From Crossaster papposus (Eukaryota; Echinodermata; Asteroidea; Velatida; Solasteridae), in contig JBAIAA010000097.1 of NCBI GenBank assembly GCA_037893245.1, positions 310,001 to 374,000 of the forward strand: 64,000 bases of DNA. Reading direction: 5' to 3'. The notes below the pieces were generated by a model. The model saw nothing but the letters and a program-made list of their open reading frames with translations, was not told the DNA's origin and did no database searches. Made by a program: the position numbers and the translations under genes. Below are positions 32,401 to 37,439 of the stretch, piece after piece. The first letter of the stretch is position 1. Each line of letters starts with the position of its first letter.

Positions 32401-33304
32401 GAAAATGCAACGAAAGGCATTCCGTATCATGCTTACTTGGGATTGTTGTAAATTTAAACCTTATGCAGATATTTGTGAGGTGCTTAGCATTCCGCCCCTC
32501 ACTGAAAGACTTGAACAGCTGTCTTTTAATTTTGGTAATTTTCTTCTGTCGTCAACCAAGCATAGAGAGTGGCTGCCTCCTGCACGGAACAATAACCTTA
32601 GGAATTCCGACTCTTTGTCTACCATCAGGTGCAGAACCAACCGATACAGGTCTAGCCCCATTCCCTACCTAACCAGTATTTTGAACATGTAAAGTGATTT
32701 AATATGCCTCCAATCTTTGACCATGTAACATTTCTGTCTGTTGTCCTTTGTGGGTGGGTGTGGTTGTTAACACTTTTATTCTCTGTATGTTTAGTTTGTT
32801 TTTTGATTTTCTCTTCTTGTTTGTCTGTGTTTTTGCAGTGTTGTCTTGTCCTTGTTTGTTTGTTTGTTTGTTGTTCTTTGTATGTGTTTTTTTGGTTGTC
32901 TGTTTGTTTGTCGGGCTGTCTTGGTGTCTGTCTGTCTGTCGGGCTGTTTGTTTGTCTGTTGCTTTTAAATTTGTAACGCTCCTATTGTATAAATATTTTG
33001 CTGTACTTTAATATTTTTATTGTAAATCTGTATTCTAATTCAGCCTGCCGGCTGCGACGAGCAGATTTGAATAAACCAGTAATAATAATAATAATAATAA
33101 TAATAAACTCATTCAAATCAACCAACACTGAATATAATTTCCACATGGTGTTACCGCAAACTACTAATAATCTTAATGTGGAATTTGGGCTAAAGTGGGT
33201 CAACTTACCCAATCTGTACACGTCGATTTACTGACGTTTGGCATGCCCAATAAAAGTAACATCGTCAGCCAAAAAGCTTCCGTCGCCACTTCTCTGACCG
33301 TCAT
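2263..33304 (-). CDS. Adhesion-class GPCR with C-type lectin domain, mucin-like stalk, GAIN/GPS and 7TM (20 exons)
   Basis: This is a spliced minus-strand gene assembled by hand. Twenty coding exons (listed separately) sum to 3138 nt, or 1045 residues plus stop. Every junction is GT-AG and preserves phase. The predicted protein has a signal peptide (1-27), a divergent C-type lectin-like domain (about 29-136), a Ser/Thr/Pro-rich stalk (about 138-523), a GAIN domain (about 524-720) with GPS sequence HLT at 719-721, seven helices (about 743-980) and a Lys/Glu-rich cytoplasmic tail. Known biology of adhesion GPCRs predicts self-cleavage between Leu720 and Thr721, with the following residues acting as tethered agonist. 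The ligand is unknown; the lectin domain lacks the usual calcium/sugar motif. Two introns (9.3 kb and about 2.8 kb) and many smaller ones carry transposons, yet the reading frame is intact. A 5' UTR exon may exist upstream. The gene model is strong for exons 5-20 and moderate for 1-4. Confidence 0.9.
2488..2681. repeat. Foldback element, arms of about 70 bp
   Basis: TTGATGATAAAAACACGACA at the left is answered by its imperfect complement at the right end. The arms also share GATATTTGGCTATAGGGC. It lies in the last intron of the receptor. Confidence 0.7.
2995..3524. mobile_element. hAT-like MITE rich in GACTC words
   Basis: Ends are CAGAGTTGTA and TACAACCCTG, the CAG-type terminal repeats of hAT transposons. 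They are flanked by 8-bp direct repeats GGTAACAC and GGTAACAG (7 of 8 identical), the hAT target size. The interior is full of GACTCGACTCGAGTC iterations and has no transposase. Confidence 0.75.
3533..3745 (-). pseudogene. Possible LINE ORF2 C-terminal fragment
   Basis: The minus-strand reading YNRSFLSAIIPVCNNLPDEI resembles the C-terminus of CR1/Jockey-type polymerase proteins, where an RxFLSxxIPxWNxLP pattern recurs. It is cut by the hAT MITE on one side. Nothing else of the element is seen. Confidence 0.3.
3852..3893 (-). CDS. Receptor exon 19: 42-nt exon completing helix 7
   Basis: Residues 971-984, GVFVFFLFCLNTEE, matching the family's GFFIFxxHCxxNxx. It has phase 0 at both ends, a CCCTATAG acceptor and a GTGAGT donor. 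A competing splice at 4422 would end the protein early with polar residues and is rejected. Confidence 0.9.
4055..4360. mobile_element. MITE family D, copy 1
   Basis: An inverted pair GGTCACTAGTGCACGTCTAT and GACGTGTGCACTAGTGAC brackets 4060-4196. A following segment with GCACTAGCCTATATTAGT is shared with a second copy near 57400-58110. Confidence 0.6.
4453..4585 (-). CDS. Receptor exon 18: helices 6 and 7 start
   Basis: Residues 927-970. VLARALLVVQPLMGFTWLFG is the helix 6 signature and YYFFVVLNSSQ starts helix 7. Acceptor CCCCCTAG, donor GTAATC, phase 0. Confidence 0.95.
5171..5256 (-). CDS. Receptor exon 17: end of helix 5 and intracellular loop 3
   Basis: Residues 898-925. NLIVLIFVLKSLVKLKA continues helix 5 into a basic loop ending FTKIR. 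Donor GTAATG. The acceptor (ATTAAAG) has a weak pyrimidine tract but is the only site that keeps phase. Confidence 0.85.
5461..5752 (+). repeat. tRNA-derived SINE, full-length copy
   Basis: The head has an A-box-like GGTTGGCGTAGCGG and a B-box GGTTCGAATCC. The body includes CTTCTGGGGTTTTCC and the element ends in an AAT/ATA microsatellite tail. A second copy with an internal deletion lies at 53452. It sits in the intron between exons 17 and 16. Confidence 0.75.
5955..6015 (-). CDS. Receptor exon 16: extracellular loop 2 and helix 5
   Basis: Residues 878-897. CWLNGQTTWAFIAPVIFV matches CWL...WAFIGPV of the family. Cys878 is the loop-2 partner of Cys807. Acceptor CTCGTAG, donor GTAAGA, phase 0. 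Confidence 0.93.
6455..6521 (-). CDS. Receptor exon 15: transmembrane helix 4
   Basis: Residues 856-876. VPAVVVAITFALAGNDYGS is a typical adhesion GPCR helix 4 with the conserved Pro. It is a 67-nt exon with a CTTTTCCAG acceptor and a GTAAGT donor. Both split codons join cleanly. Confidence 0.92.
6904..7057 (-). CDS. Receptor exon 14: transmembrane helix 3 and start of 4
   Basis: Residues 804-854. GCK at 806-808 supplies the Cys that pairs with extracellular loop 2. LLHYLLLASFSWMQVEGV is the class B2 helix 3 signature. Acceptor CTCTGCAG, donor GTGAGT. Confidence 0.95.
7797..8341. repeat. Inner inverted repeat nested in the CRE foldback element
   Basis: Left arm 7797-7905 and right arm 8233-8341 are complementary, for example AGGGCGCCCTCGATTGTCAC against its complement. 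The loop is occupied by MITE A copy 1. Confidence 0.8.
7905..8225 (+). mobile_element. MITE A, copy 1
   Basis: Shares CATCCAGCAAAATGATCGCG, a GATCACCGGACGGCGATCG palindrome and GACGGCGGTTGAAAACAAAC with four other copies in this window. The family ends in GGTAGGATACACCATTG and its complement. Confidence 0.75.
8924..9103. mobile_element. MITE B, copy 1
   Basis: Shares ACTATTGTTACCTAACGCAC and CCTGAGAAACCACAACATT with 25972-26275. The left terminus is diverged or rearranged relative to that copy. Confidence 0.6.
9249..9348 (-). CDS. Receptor exon 13: transmembrane helix 2
   Basis: Residues 771-803. MVHTNLCVALLSSQLIFL matches the adhesion GPCR pattern IHxNLC...LL..QLIFL, followed by GID. Donor GTGAGT, phase 0. 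Confidence 0.93.
10054..10163 (-). CDS. Receptor exon 12: transmembrane helix 1
   Basis: Residues 734-769. An acidic linker DPLPDADEK is followed by a hydrophobic helix ending LVIYALL. Acceptor ACAATAG, donor GTAAGA, exit in a split Gly codon. Confidence 0.92.
10290..10492 (-). repeat. tRNA-derived SINE, minus orientation
   Basis: On the minus strand a B-box-like GGTTCGAACCC is followed by a body complementary to CTGGGTGGAGAGAGGTAA and GTGTCTTGCCCAAG. The same family occurs at 21290-21432. This layout is widespread among aquatic animal SINEs. Confidence 0.6.
10876..11287. mobile_element. TA-flanked TIR element, 412 bp
   Basis: Inverted ends CACTGTTAAAACGCTG, flanked by TA on both sides, as for Tc1/mariner-type insertions. 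The interior has repeated words such as ACCCGGTC, GGACCGGG and CACCCTG and no ORF. Confidence 0.7.
11432..11558 (-). CDS. Receptor exon 11: GPS cleavage site
   Basis: Residues 692-733. It contains VWSGEGC and then CSCDHLTNFAVLMQL. The four GPS cysteines (683, 703, 715, 717) and the catalytic His-Leu-Thr (719-721) are all present, so autoproteolysis should be possible. TNFAVLMQL is the predicted tethered agonist. Two N-glycosylation sequons (NVS, NST) precede it. Confidence 0.95.
12049..12101 (-). CDS. Receptor exon 10: CVFW strand of GPS
   Basis: Residues 674-690. The 53-nt exon encodes KRACVFWQIQD. Cys683 and Trp686 are the first conserved GPS residues. It is flanked by a CATCCTTAG acceptor and a GTAAGT donor and leaves a split Asn codon completed by exon 11. 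Confidence 0.9.
12185..12335 (+). mobile_element. MITE A, copy 2 (3' truncated)
   Basis: Begins AAAGGTAGGATACACCATTT, the clearest family terminus, then continues through CATCCAGCAAAATGATTGCG and stops matching after about 150 bp. Confidence 0.7.
12894..14777 (+). mobile_element. Helentron-like element, tandem copy 1
   Basis: Starts with a duplicated TCTATACTATAA terminus (12894 and 12908) and ends in a hairpin made of CTAGCAGG, GCCGCGC-GAA-GCGCGGC and CCTGCTAG. These are Helentron (Helitron-2 type rolling-circle) features. It is non-autonomous, with no Rep/helicase frame. The first 200 bp are GC-rich and contain repeated GCGCCATCTTGG. A MITE is nested at 14272-14710. The next copy begins at the very next base. 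Confidence 0.85.
14272..14710. mobile_element. MITE nested in Helentron copy 1
   Basis: Ends GGGGTGCGTTCCACT and its complement. The interior carries AACGTTGGCCAACGTT palindromes. Copy 3 of the Helentron lacks it at the corresponding site (18487-18490), showing the empty state with a 1-2 bp target duplication. Confidence 0.8.
14778..16484 (+). mobile_element. Helentron-like element, tandem copy 2
   Basis: Abuts copy 1 without spacer and is nearly identical to it outside the nested MITE. It has the same TCTATACTATAA start (again doubled, 14778 and 14790) and the same terminal hairpin ending CTAG at 16484. Differences are scattered substitutions and a shorter nested MITE. Confidence 0.85.
16171..16417. 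mobile_element. Internally deleted MITE nested in Helentron copy 2
   Basis: Same ends and same position as the MITE in copy 1, but missing about 190 bp of its interior between GAGTTGGCGTT and GCCGTCTGCT. The shared site shows that insertion preceded Helentron duplication and the deletion followed. Confidence 0.8.
16485..18554 (+). mobile_element. Helentron-like element, tandem copy 3 (diverged)
   Basis: Starts TCTATACTATAAAAG and ends CCGCTAG at 18554. It is more diverged than copies 1 and 2, lacks the nested MITE and has an internal duplication (17637-18440). The terminal stem has changed in both strands: CTAGCGG with CCGCTAG. Confidence 0.85.
17637..18440 (+). repeat. About 412-bp direct duplication inside Helentron copy 3
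   Basis: The block with TCTAGCTGGTACTCTACTCG, ATGGCGATCGTGGATATGAA and repeated TTTCGTGNGCTCGAAAT words occurs twice head to tail with few differences. Confidence 0.8.
18555..19020. other. Intronic sequence, nothing recognised
   Basis: No ORF with coding character, exon of the receptor or clear repeat. ATTCGAATATTCGA near 18995-19012 is a small palindrome. Confidence 0.5.
19021..19939. mobile_element. TIR element, 0.92 kb
   Basis: The ends are inverted CAATGGACCGATCCGG. Inner inverted matches include TTAGCAACGG and CTCGGTCAA. The interior has no transposase frame. A target duplication is not evident. Confidence 0.65.
20466..21166. mobile_element. Harbinger-like MITE, GTACG-word family
   Basis: Inverted ends AGCCTGGATTACATTTG, flanked by TAA and TTA. 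The interior is built from CCGTACG, CGTACGATTT and GCCCGTAGCCCGTA variants on both strands. No coding capacity. Confidence 0.75.
21290..21432 (-). repeat. tRNA-derived SINE, minus orientation
   Basis: On the minus strand the A-box-like TGGCCTAGTGGTTAGGGTTA and the B-box-like GGGTTCGAAACC lie at tRNA spacing. The 3' body is complementary to CTGCTGGGTGGAGAGAGG. It lies just downstream of receptor exon 9. Confidence 0.7.
21451..21653 (-). CDS. Receptor exon 9: GAIN beta-sandwich
   Basis: Residues 607-673. It begins VLSKGL, a strand found in GAIN domains, and ends NPFTLELLHNQ, which corresponds to the usual strand before CVFW. Exit phase 0, donor GTAAGC. The next intron, 9.35 kb, holds the Helentron array. 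Confidence 0.85.
22567..22695 (-). CDS. Receptor exon 8: GAIN domain
   Basis: Residues 564-605. It contains GVSLSLPCHALGG, which matches the GAIN strand-turn commonly seen as VSLPxxAL. Two other frames are also open, but only this one keeps phase with exons 7 and 9. Acceptor CTTGCAG, donor GTAACA. Confidence 0.75.
23117..23234 (-). CDS. Receptor exon 7: start of GAIN domain
   Basis: Residues 524-562. The helical, charged text ENRLKALWDANRKIDQLSRE resembles GAIN subdomain A. Of the three frames only this one is open, and its phases (0 in, 1 out) fit both neighbours. Acceptor follows a T-rich tract (TTCGTCAG); donor GTAATA. Confidence 0.7.
23694..24686 (-). CDS. Receptor exon 6: mucin-like stalk with 99-residue tandem repeats
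   Basis: Residues 193-523, 331 codons, phase 0 at both ends, donor GTATGT. Composition is mostly Ser and Thr with scattered Pro. Two nearly identical copies of a 297-bp (99-residue) unit occur, at about 24080-24376 and 24377-24673, and a more diverged part lies at the C-terminal side. Such a stalk would hold the lectin domain away from the membrane and is likely heavily O-glycosylated. Repeat number may vary between alleles. Confidence 0.9.
24901..25067 (-). CDS. Receptor exon 5: start of Ser/Thr-rich stalk
   Basis: Residues 138-192 after a split Val codon. The sequence is dominated by Ser, Thr, Asn and Pro with no hydrophobic core, as expected of an O-glycosylated linker. It enters in phase 1 from the lectin exon and leaves in phase 0 (donor GTAGGC). 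Confidence 0.8.
25753..25845 (-). CDS. Receptor exon 4: C-terminal end of lectin domain
   Basis: Residues 107-136 with split codons at both ends. The pattern EKKCV, then DKCC, then YFICK matches the closing strands and Cys pair of a C-type lectin domain. The Trp-Asn-Asp motif is replaced by LNAD. Acceptor TTTGCAG, donor GTGGGC. Confidence 0.85.
25972..26275. mobile_element. MITE B, copy 2
   Basis: Inverted ends near TGGTGGTCATTGTGCTTGCG and CAAGCAAAATGACAACCAC. Shares the core ACTATTGTTACCTAACGCAC with 8924-9103. Confidence 0.65.
26280..27440 (+). repeat. Repeat C, copy 1, split by a MITE
   Basis: 26280-26628 and 27187-27440 together match 31020-31495, sharing ATATAAAACGTGCATCCAAATTC-type text in pieces such as AAACGTGCATCCAAATTCGT. 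The Harbinger-like MITE 26629-27186 interrupts it. Confidence 0.7.
26629..27186. mobile_element. Harbinger-like MITE, GGCCG-word family
   Basis: Ends AGCCTAAGTCACATTTGC and an imperfect complement (14 of 18), with TTA on both sides. The interior is GC-rich with CCGCACGG, GGCGGCCG and CCGTA variants. The uninterrupted copy of repeat C at 31330 gives the pre-insertion site. Confidence 0.75.
27617..27647 (-). CDS. Receptor exon 3: 31-nt microexon of the lectin domain
   Basis: It encodes NIPNISRDIY and the first base of a Gly codon. It is supported by TTTCAG acceptor, GTAAGA donor, entry phase 0 and exit phase 1, which are exactly the phases needed to join exons 2 and 4. It carries a Pro-Asn pair where lectins have their sugar-binding loop. 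Its small size makes it the least certain exon. Confidence 0.55.
28448..29193. mobile_element. Harbinger-like MITE, CGATC-word family, copy 1
   Basis: Ends TGCTAGGTTCCCACTATC and an imperfect complement, with TAA target duplication on both sides. The interior is dense in ATCGTGATCG/CGATC variants. The centre (28708-28835) is different text with a TATATA motif, shared with copy 2 in opposite orientation. Confidence 0.8.
29401..29444 (+). repeat. Short GACAGCCC tandem repeat
   Basis: GACAGACAGCCCGACAGCCC and further imperfect units, followed by CCTGACAG. Confidence 0.8.
29788..30155 (+). mobile_element. MITE A, copy 3
   Basis: Begins AAAGTAGGACACCAATTGC and holds the ACGATCGCCGGACGGCGATC palindrome. 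The far terminus is lost near CAAGCAATTACC. It lies between receptor exons 3 and 2. Confidence 0.75.
30220..30408 (-). CDS. Receptor exon 2: N-terminal half of lectin domain
   Basis: Residues 33-95, 63 codons, phase 0 at both ends. It shows the C-type lectin signature ANWHEACC, then DDGLLLNI, then ELDFI, then FWIG (residues 86-89), matching the family pattern W-x-x-A, C, G-x-L, E-x-x-F-I and W-I-G. The acceptor has a good pyrimidine tract ending TTTTAG. The second N-terminal Cys usual before the Tyr is absent. Confidence 0.85.
31020..31495 (+). repeat. Repeat C, copy 2 (uninterrupted)
   Basis: Parallel to 26280-26628 plus 27187-27440 across its length, without the MITE. Confidence 0.65.
31575..33110 (+). 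pseudogene. 5'-truncated CR1-like LINE, reverse transcriptase fragment with 3' tail
   Basis: The plus strand encodes pieces of a non-LTR reverse transcriptase in at least three frames: DFSKAYDRVNH (31695-31725), the catalytic YVDD motif (near 31955) and a C-terminal end with LEKMQRKAFRIML and RYRSSPIPYL. Frame breaks near 31850 and 32060 disable it. After the stop near 32690 comes a TTTG/TCTG-rich 3' UTR and TTGAATAAACCAGTAATAAT, ending in an (AAT)n tail at 33079-33106, as in CR1/L2-type elements. It lies in receptor intron 1, antisense to the gene. Confidence 0.85.
33209..33304 (-). CDS. Receptor exon 1: start codon and signal peptide
   Basis: Residues 1-32. The ATG at 33304 gives a hydrophobic stretch (FWLTMLLLLGM) and then CTDW, the usual first Cys and Trp of a lectin domain. 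The donor is GTAAGT, phase 0. A longer in-frame start exists at 33385, but it would bury the signal peptide, and acceptor-like sequence lies just before the chosen ATG. A non-coding exon further upstream is therefore possible. Confidence 0.7.
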
Positions 33305-33389
33305 TTCTAAGAATGAAGCTGGAATTTGAAAATATGATGCATTATTGTTAATATCGAAATATTCACGAGGACAGTTTTGGGACAACTAT

Positions 33390-34310
33390 TGAACTGTCTC
33401 GTTTAGGACGGGTTGGGGAATTTGGGCCAATACGTATTGAAAGTATCTTTCCGTTGAACGAGTGCTGTAATGTCAGGCACCATGATGAAATCCCCCACAA
33501 GTCCATGCGAGTCATTGCAATGTTATCCCAGGGAATCTGGTTTCAATTCAAATCACAGGCTAGTCTGGTTTCCTGACCTGACAATTCCCCAGCGGGTAAC
33601 TAGTATTAGACGAACATTTGTTATATGTAGTGTTAACGTTTTGTTGGTTAATTATATTTTTACCAGGAATTGGTTGAAATATTCTTCCACATTTGTTGGT
33701 TAAATATTTCCTAAAAGTTGTCTGTTCCACCTCTGTTAGTTAAATTTGGATCGAAATTTGGTTAACATTGAAAACAAATGGCGGTCGAATTCACGCCTAA
33801 AACAAAGCGCATTTGCGCTATAGACTTGATTAACCCTCCCGATCTCGGCTTTTTGCGATGGCCGGCCGAGCGGTACTTGCAAATAATAGCAACCTTTCGA
33901 TTCGGGACGGTAGAGCATACATGACGGAGAGTCCACCAAACCCGACGGTCCTCGCGCGTACCCTCCAGGGTCTGATTTGTAAGCTATTTTGATTTCTGTG
34001 GACGGCCGTCACTGGATTTCTCGTTTATGCTGCTACATAAAGCTGTGCAGTAAACTGGCGCCATTATATGCACGGAGCTGATAAGTTGTGTACTATACAC
34101 ATAACCTAGTGACCACTAGGCACATGGCTATAAACAAGACGCTAATCATGCATGCAGAGCTAGCCTATAAGCTTGCACACGTACATGTACACACAACCGT
34201 AAAAAAGTCCAACTTATTGGAAAATGTTTAAACATTCTGCATGAAATTAAATATTTTTGCACTTTTGGGAAATCTTTTAAGATTTTTCTTGATAAAATAT
34301 CTTGATAGAT
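33390..34310. other. Upstream flank of the receptor gene
   Basis: A promoter should lie here or in an unseen upstream exon, but I find no clear TATA or initiator. 33549-33599 (GTCTGGTTTCCTGACCTGAC) is a repeat also seen at 53912. Otherwise nothing recognised. Confidence 0.4.
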
Positions 34311-34319
34311 TTTGTAAGC

Positions 34320-35360
34320 AGTGACATCACTGGTCATTTTTAGCGAGCTTCCGATTCCGGACGGGAGACAACGAGGACGACAGGCCAAGCGAAACTATCG
34401 ATCTGCGCATGCGCGAAATCGAACGCGTCTCCGTCCTGTTGAGTTTGGGAACAGTTTTCGGGTGAAATAGCGTCCGGTCTGTAAGCACGACGGAGCGGCA
34501 TACTGTGTACACTAGTAAGCGTTCCTTATATCGTCAGTTGTTTCTTAAGACCTAGAAGTGAGCTGAAAACAGATTTGGAATGCTTAGGACTTTTTAAACA
34601 TGTATATGTTTCTAACAATTATTTTGGGATTTGGGTTATTTATGCGGCCTTCATAATAATTATGTCCATGGATAAATTATCTAAACTTGGTGGTTATGCA
34701 AATATGGAACAACAAATTACAATTGTTTTAATAGTGATGAATCATGTTTTATGTTTAAAACTGTGCTTCTAAAAGAAGAAGGCCACGCCCCTGTTAGGGG
34801 TTTCAACGGTTTTTTCTTGAGCCTATTTTAAACAACAGTCTCAGGTGTTTTCTGAGACCTAAAAGTGATATGAAAGCAGTTTTAGGAATCCAGTTGAAAC
34901 AAAATCCATTTGGCGGGAGAAAGATAATTACAAATCAATAACCGTAATGTTTATACTGTAAATCAGGATTATTCGGTGCATCAATGTCATACAGAAGCAT
35001 GAACTTTTCATCGTCAACAATTTTGTTATGACCTCTAATCTATACATAGGAATTGTTATAGGGCAGACGAAGGTGCAACAAAATATAAGCGGTACGTTGG
35101 ACAGTGACCAGTTGGCTTGGTCAAAACCATGGTGAAACACTTTAAAATGTGGTTACCTATAAGCGAACTAGATAGAACAGGACAGAAATATGTTTGGTTT
35201 GGCGCATGCGCAGATCAATTTGGTTTTCGCTCGGCTTACTGTTCTATTTGTCTCCCGTCCCGAATCGCAACCACGACAACGTGTATAAAATATACCGCAT
35301 CGTCGTGCTTGCAGACCGAACGCTATTTCACGAGAGAGCCGTTCCCAAACTCGAAAGTAA
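34320..35360. repeat. Permuted, inverted repeat modules beside the satellite
   Basis: Two modules at 34320-34520 (minus) recur at 35195-35355 (plus) in swapped order: one with GCGCATGCGCAGATC and TCTCCCGTCC, the other with CGTCGTGCTT and GACGCTATTTCAC/GTTCCCAAACTC. Between them lie two related segments with GAGACCTAAAAGTGATATGA-like text. Confidence 0.65.
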
Positions 35361-37439
35361 TTGTTGTTTGTGTGTCAGCATGATACAATTCCCACATATG
35401 GTTTCCTTCGAACTACGAAGTATTGTGTTTCCTGGGAAGGGGCGTAATCATACATGCAGATTACGTTTTTTTAAATGTATTAGAACGATTCTCGGTCACA
35501 TGGGAAGGACATTAAATTGAAGGACGGGTAACGCTGGGATATGTGGATTGGTTTTTTTGTCAGACTATTATGTTTTTAGTTAAAGATGAAGTGTTTTATC
35601 AAGAGAATAGCAATGAGAAACGTGTTTATTGGAAAGGGGCATAATCATACATGCAGCTTACGTTTAAAAAAAAATTATTAGAACGATTCTCGGTCACATG
35701 GGAAGGACATTAAATTGAAGGACGTGTAACACTGGGATATTTGGATTTTGTTCTGTCAGACTATTAGGCTTTTTAGTTAAAGATGAAGTGCTTTGCAAGA
35801 GAATAGTGATGATAAACGTGTTTATTGGGAACAGGCGTAATCATACATGCAGCTTACTTAGTTTTTTAAATTATTAGAACGATCCTCGGTCAAACGGGAA
35901 GGACATTAAATTGAAAGACGTGTAACGCTGGGATATGTGGATTTTTTTCTGTCAGACTATTAGGTTTTTTTAGTTAAAGATGAAGTGCTTTGCAAGAGAA
36001 TAGCAATGAGAAACGTGTTTATTGGGAAGGGACGTAATCATACATGCAGCTTACGTATTTTTTTTAATTATTAGAACGATTTCGGTCACATGGGAAGGAC
36101 ACTAAATTGAAGGATGTGTAACGCTGGGATATGTGGATTTGTTTCTGTCAGACTATTAGGTTTTTTAGTTAAAGATGAAGTGCTTTGCAAGATAATAGTA
36201 ATGAGAAACGTGTTTATTGGGAAGGGGCGTGCAGCTTACGTATTTTTTTTTAATTATTAGAACGGTTCTCGGTCACACGTGAATGACATTAAATTGAAGG
36301 ACGTGTAACGCTGGGATATGTGGATTGTTTTCTGTCAGACTATTAGGTTTTTTAGTTAAAGATGAAGTGCTTTACTAAGAGAATAGCAGTGAGAAACTTG
36401 TTTATTGGGAAGGGGCGTAATCATACATGCAGCTTACGTAGTTTTGTTTTAATTATTAGACCGATCCTCGGTCACATGGGAAGGACATTAAATTGAAGGA
36501 CGTGTAACGCTGAGATAGGTGGATTTTTTTTCTGTCAGACTATTAGTTTTTTTAGTTAAAGATGAAGTGCTTTGCAAGAGAATAGCAATAAGAAACGTGT
36601 TTATTGTGAAGGGGCGTAGTCATACATGCAGCTTACTTTTTTATTTTTATTATTAGAACGATTTCGGTCACATGGGAAGGGCAATAAATTGAAGGACGTG
36701 TAATGCTCGGATATGTGGATTTTTGTCTGTCAAACTATAAGGTTTTTTAGTTAAGGATGAAGTGCTTTATTAAGAGAATAGCAATGAGAAACGTGTTTAT
36801 TGGGAAGGGGCGTCATCATACATGCAGCGTACTTATTTTTGTAATTATTAGAACGATCCTCGGTCATACATGCAGCTTACTTTTTTATTTTTATTATTAA
36901 AACGATTTCGGTCACATGGAAAGGGCAGTAAATTGAAGGACGTGTAATGCTGGGATATGTGGATTTTTGTCTGTCAAACTATAAGGTTTTTTTAGTTAAG
37001 GATGAAGTGCTTTATTAAGAGAATAGCAATGAGAAACGTGTTTATTGGTGCAGGGGCGTAATCATACATGCAGCTTACGTAGTTTTTTTAATTATTAGAA
37101 CTATCCTCGGTCACATGGGAAGGACATTAAATTGAAGGACGTGTAACGCTGCGATATGTGGATTGTTTTCTGTCAGACTATTAGGTTGTTTAGTTAAAGA
37201 TGAAGTGCTTTGCAAGAGAATAGCAATGAGAAACGTGTTTATTGGGAAGGGGCGTCATCATACATGCAGCGTACTTATTTTTGTAATTATTTGAACGATG
37301 CTCGGTCATACGGGAAGGACATTAAATTGAAGGACGTGTAACGCGGGCGTAATAATACATGCAGTCTACGTAGTTTTTCTTTTTAATTATGAGAACGATT
37401 TTGGTCACATGGGAAGGACATTAAATTGAAGGACGTGTA

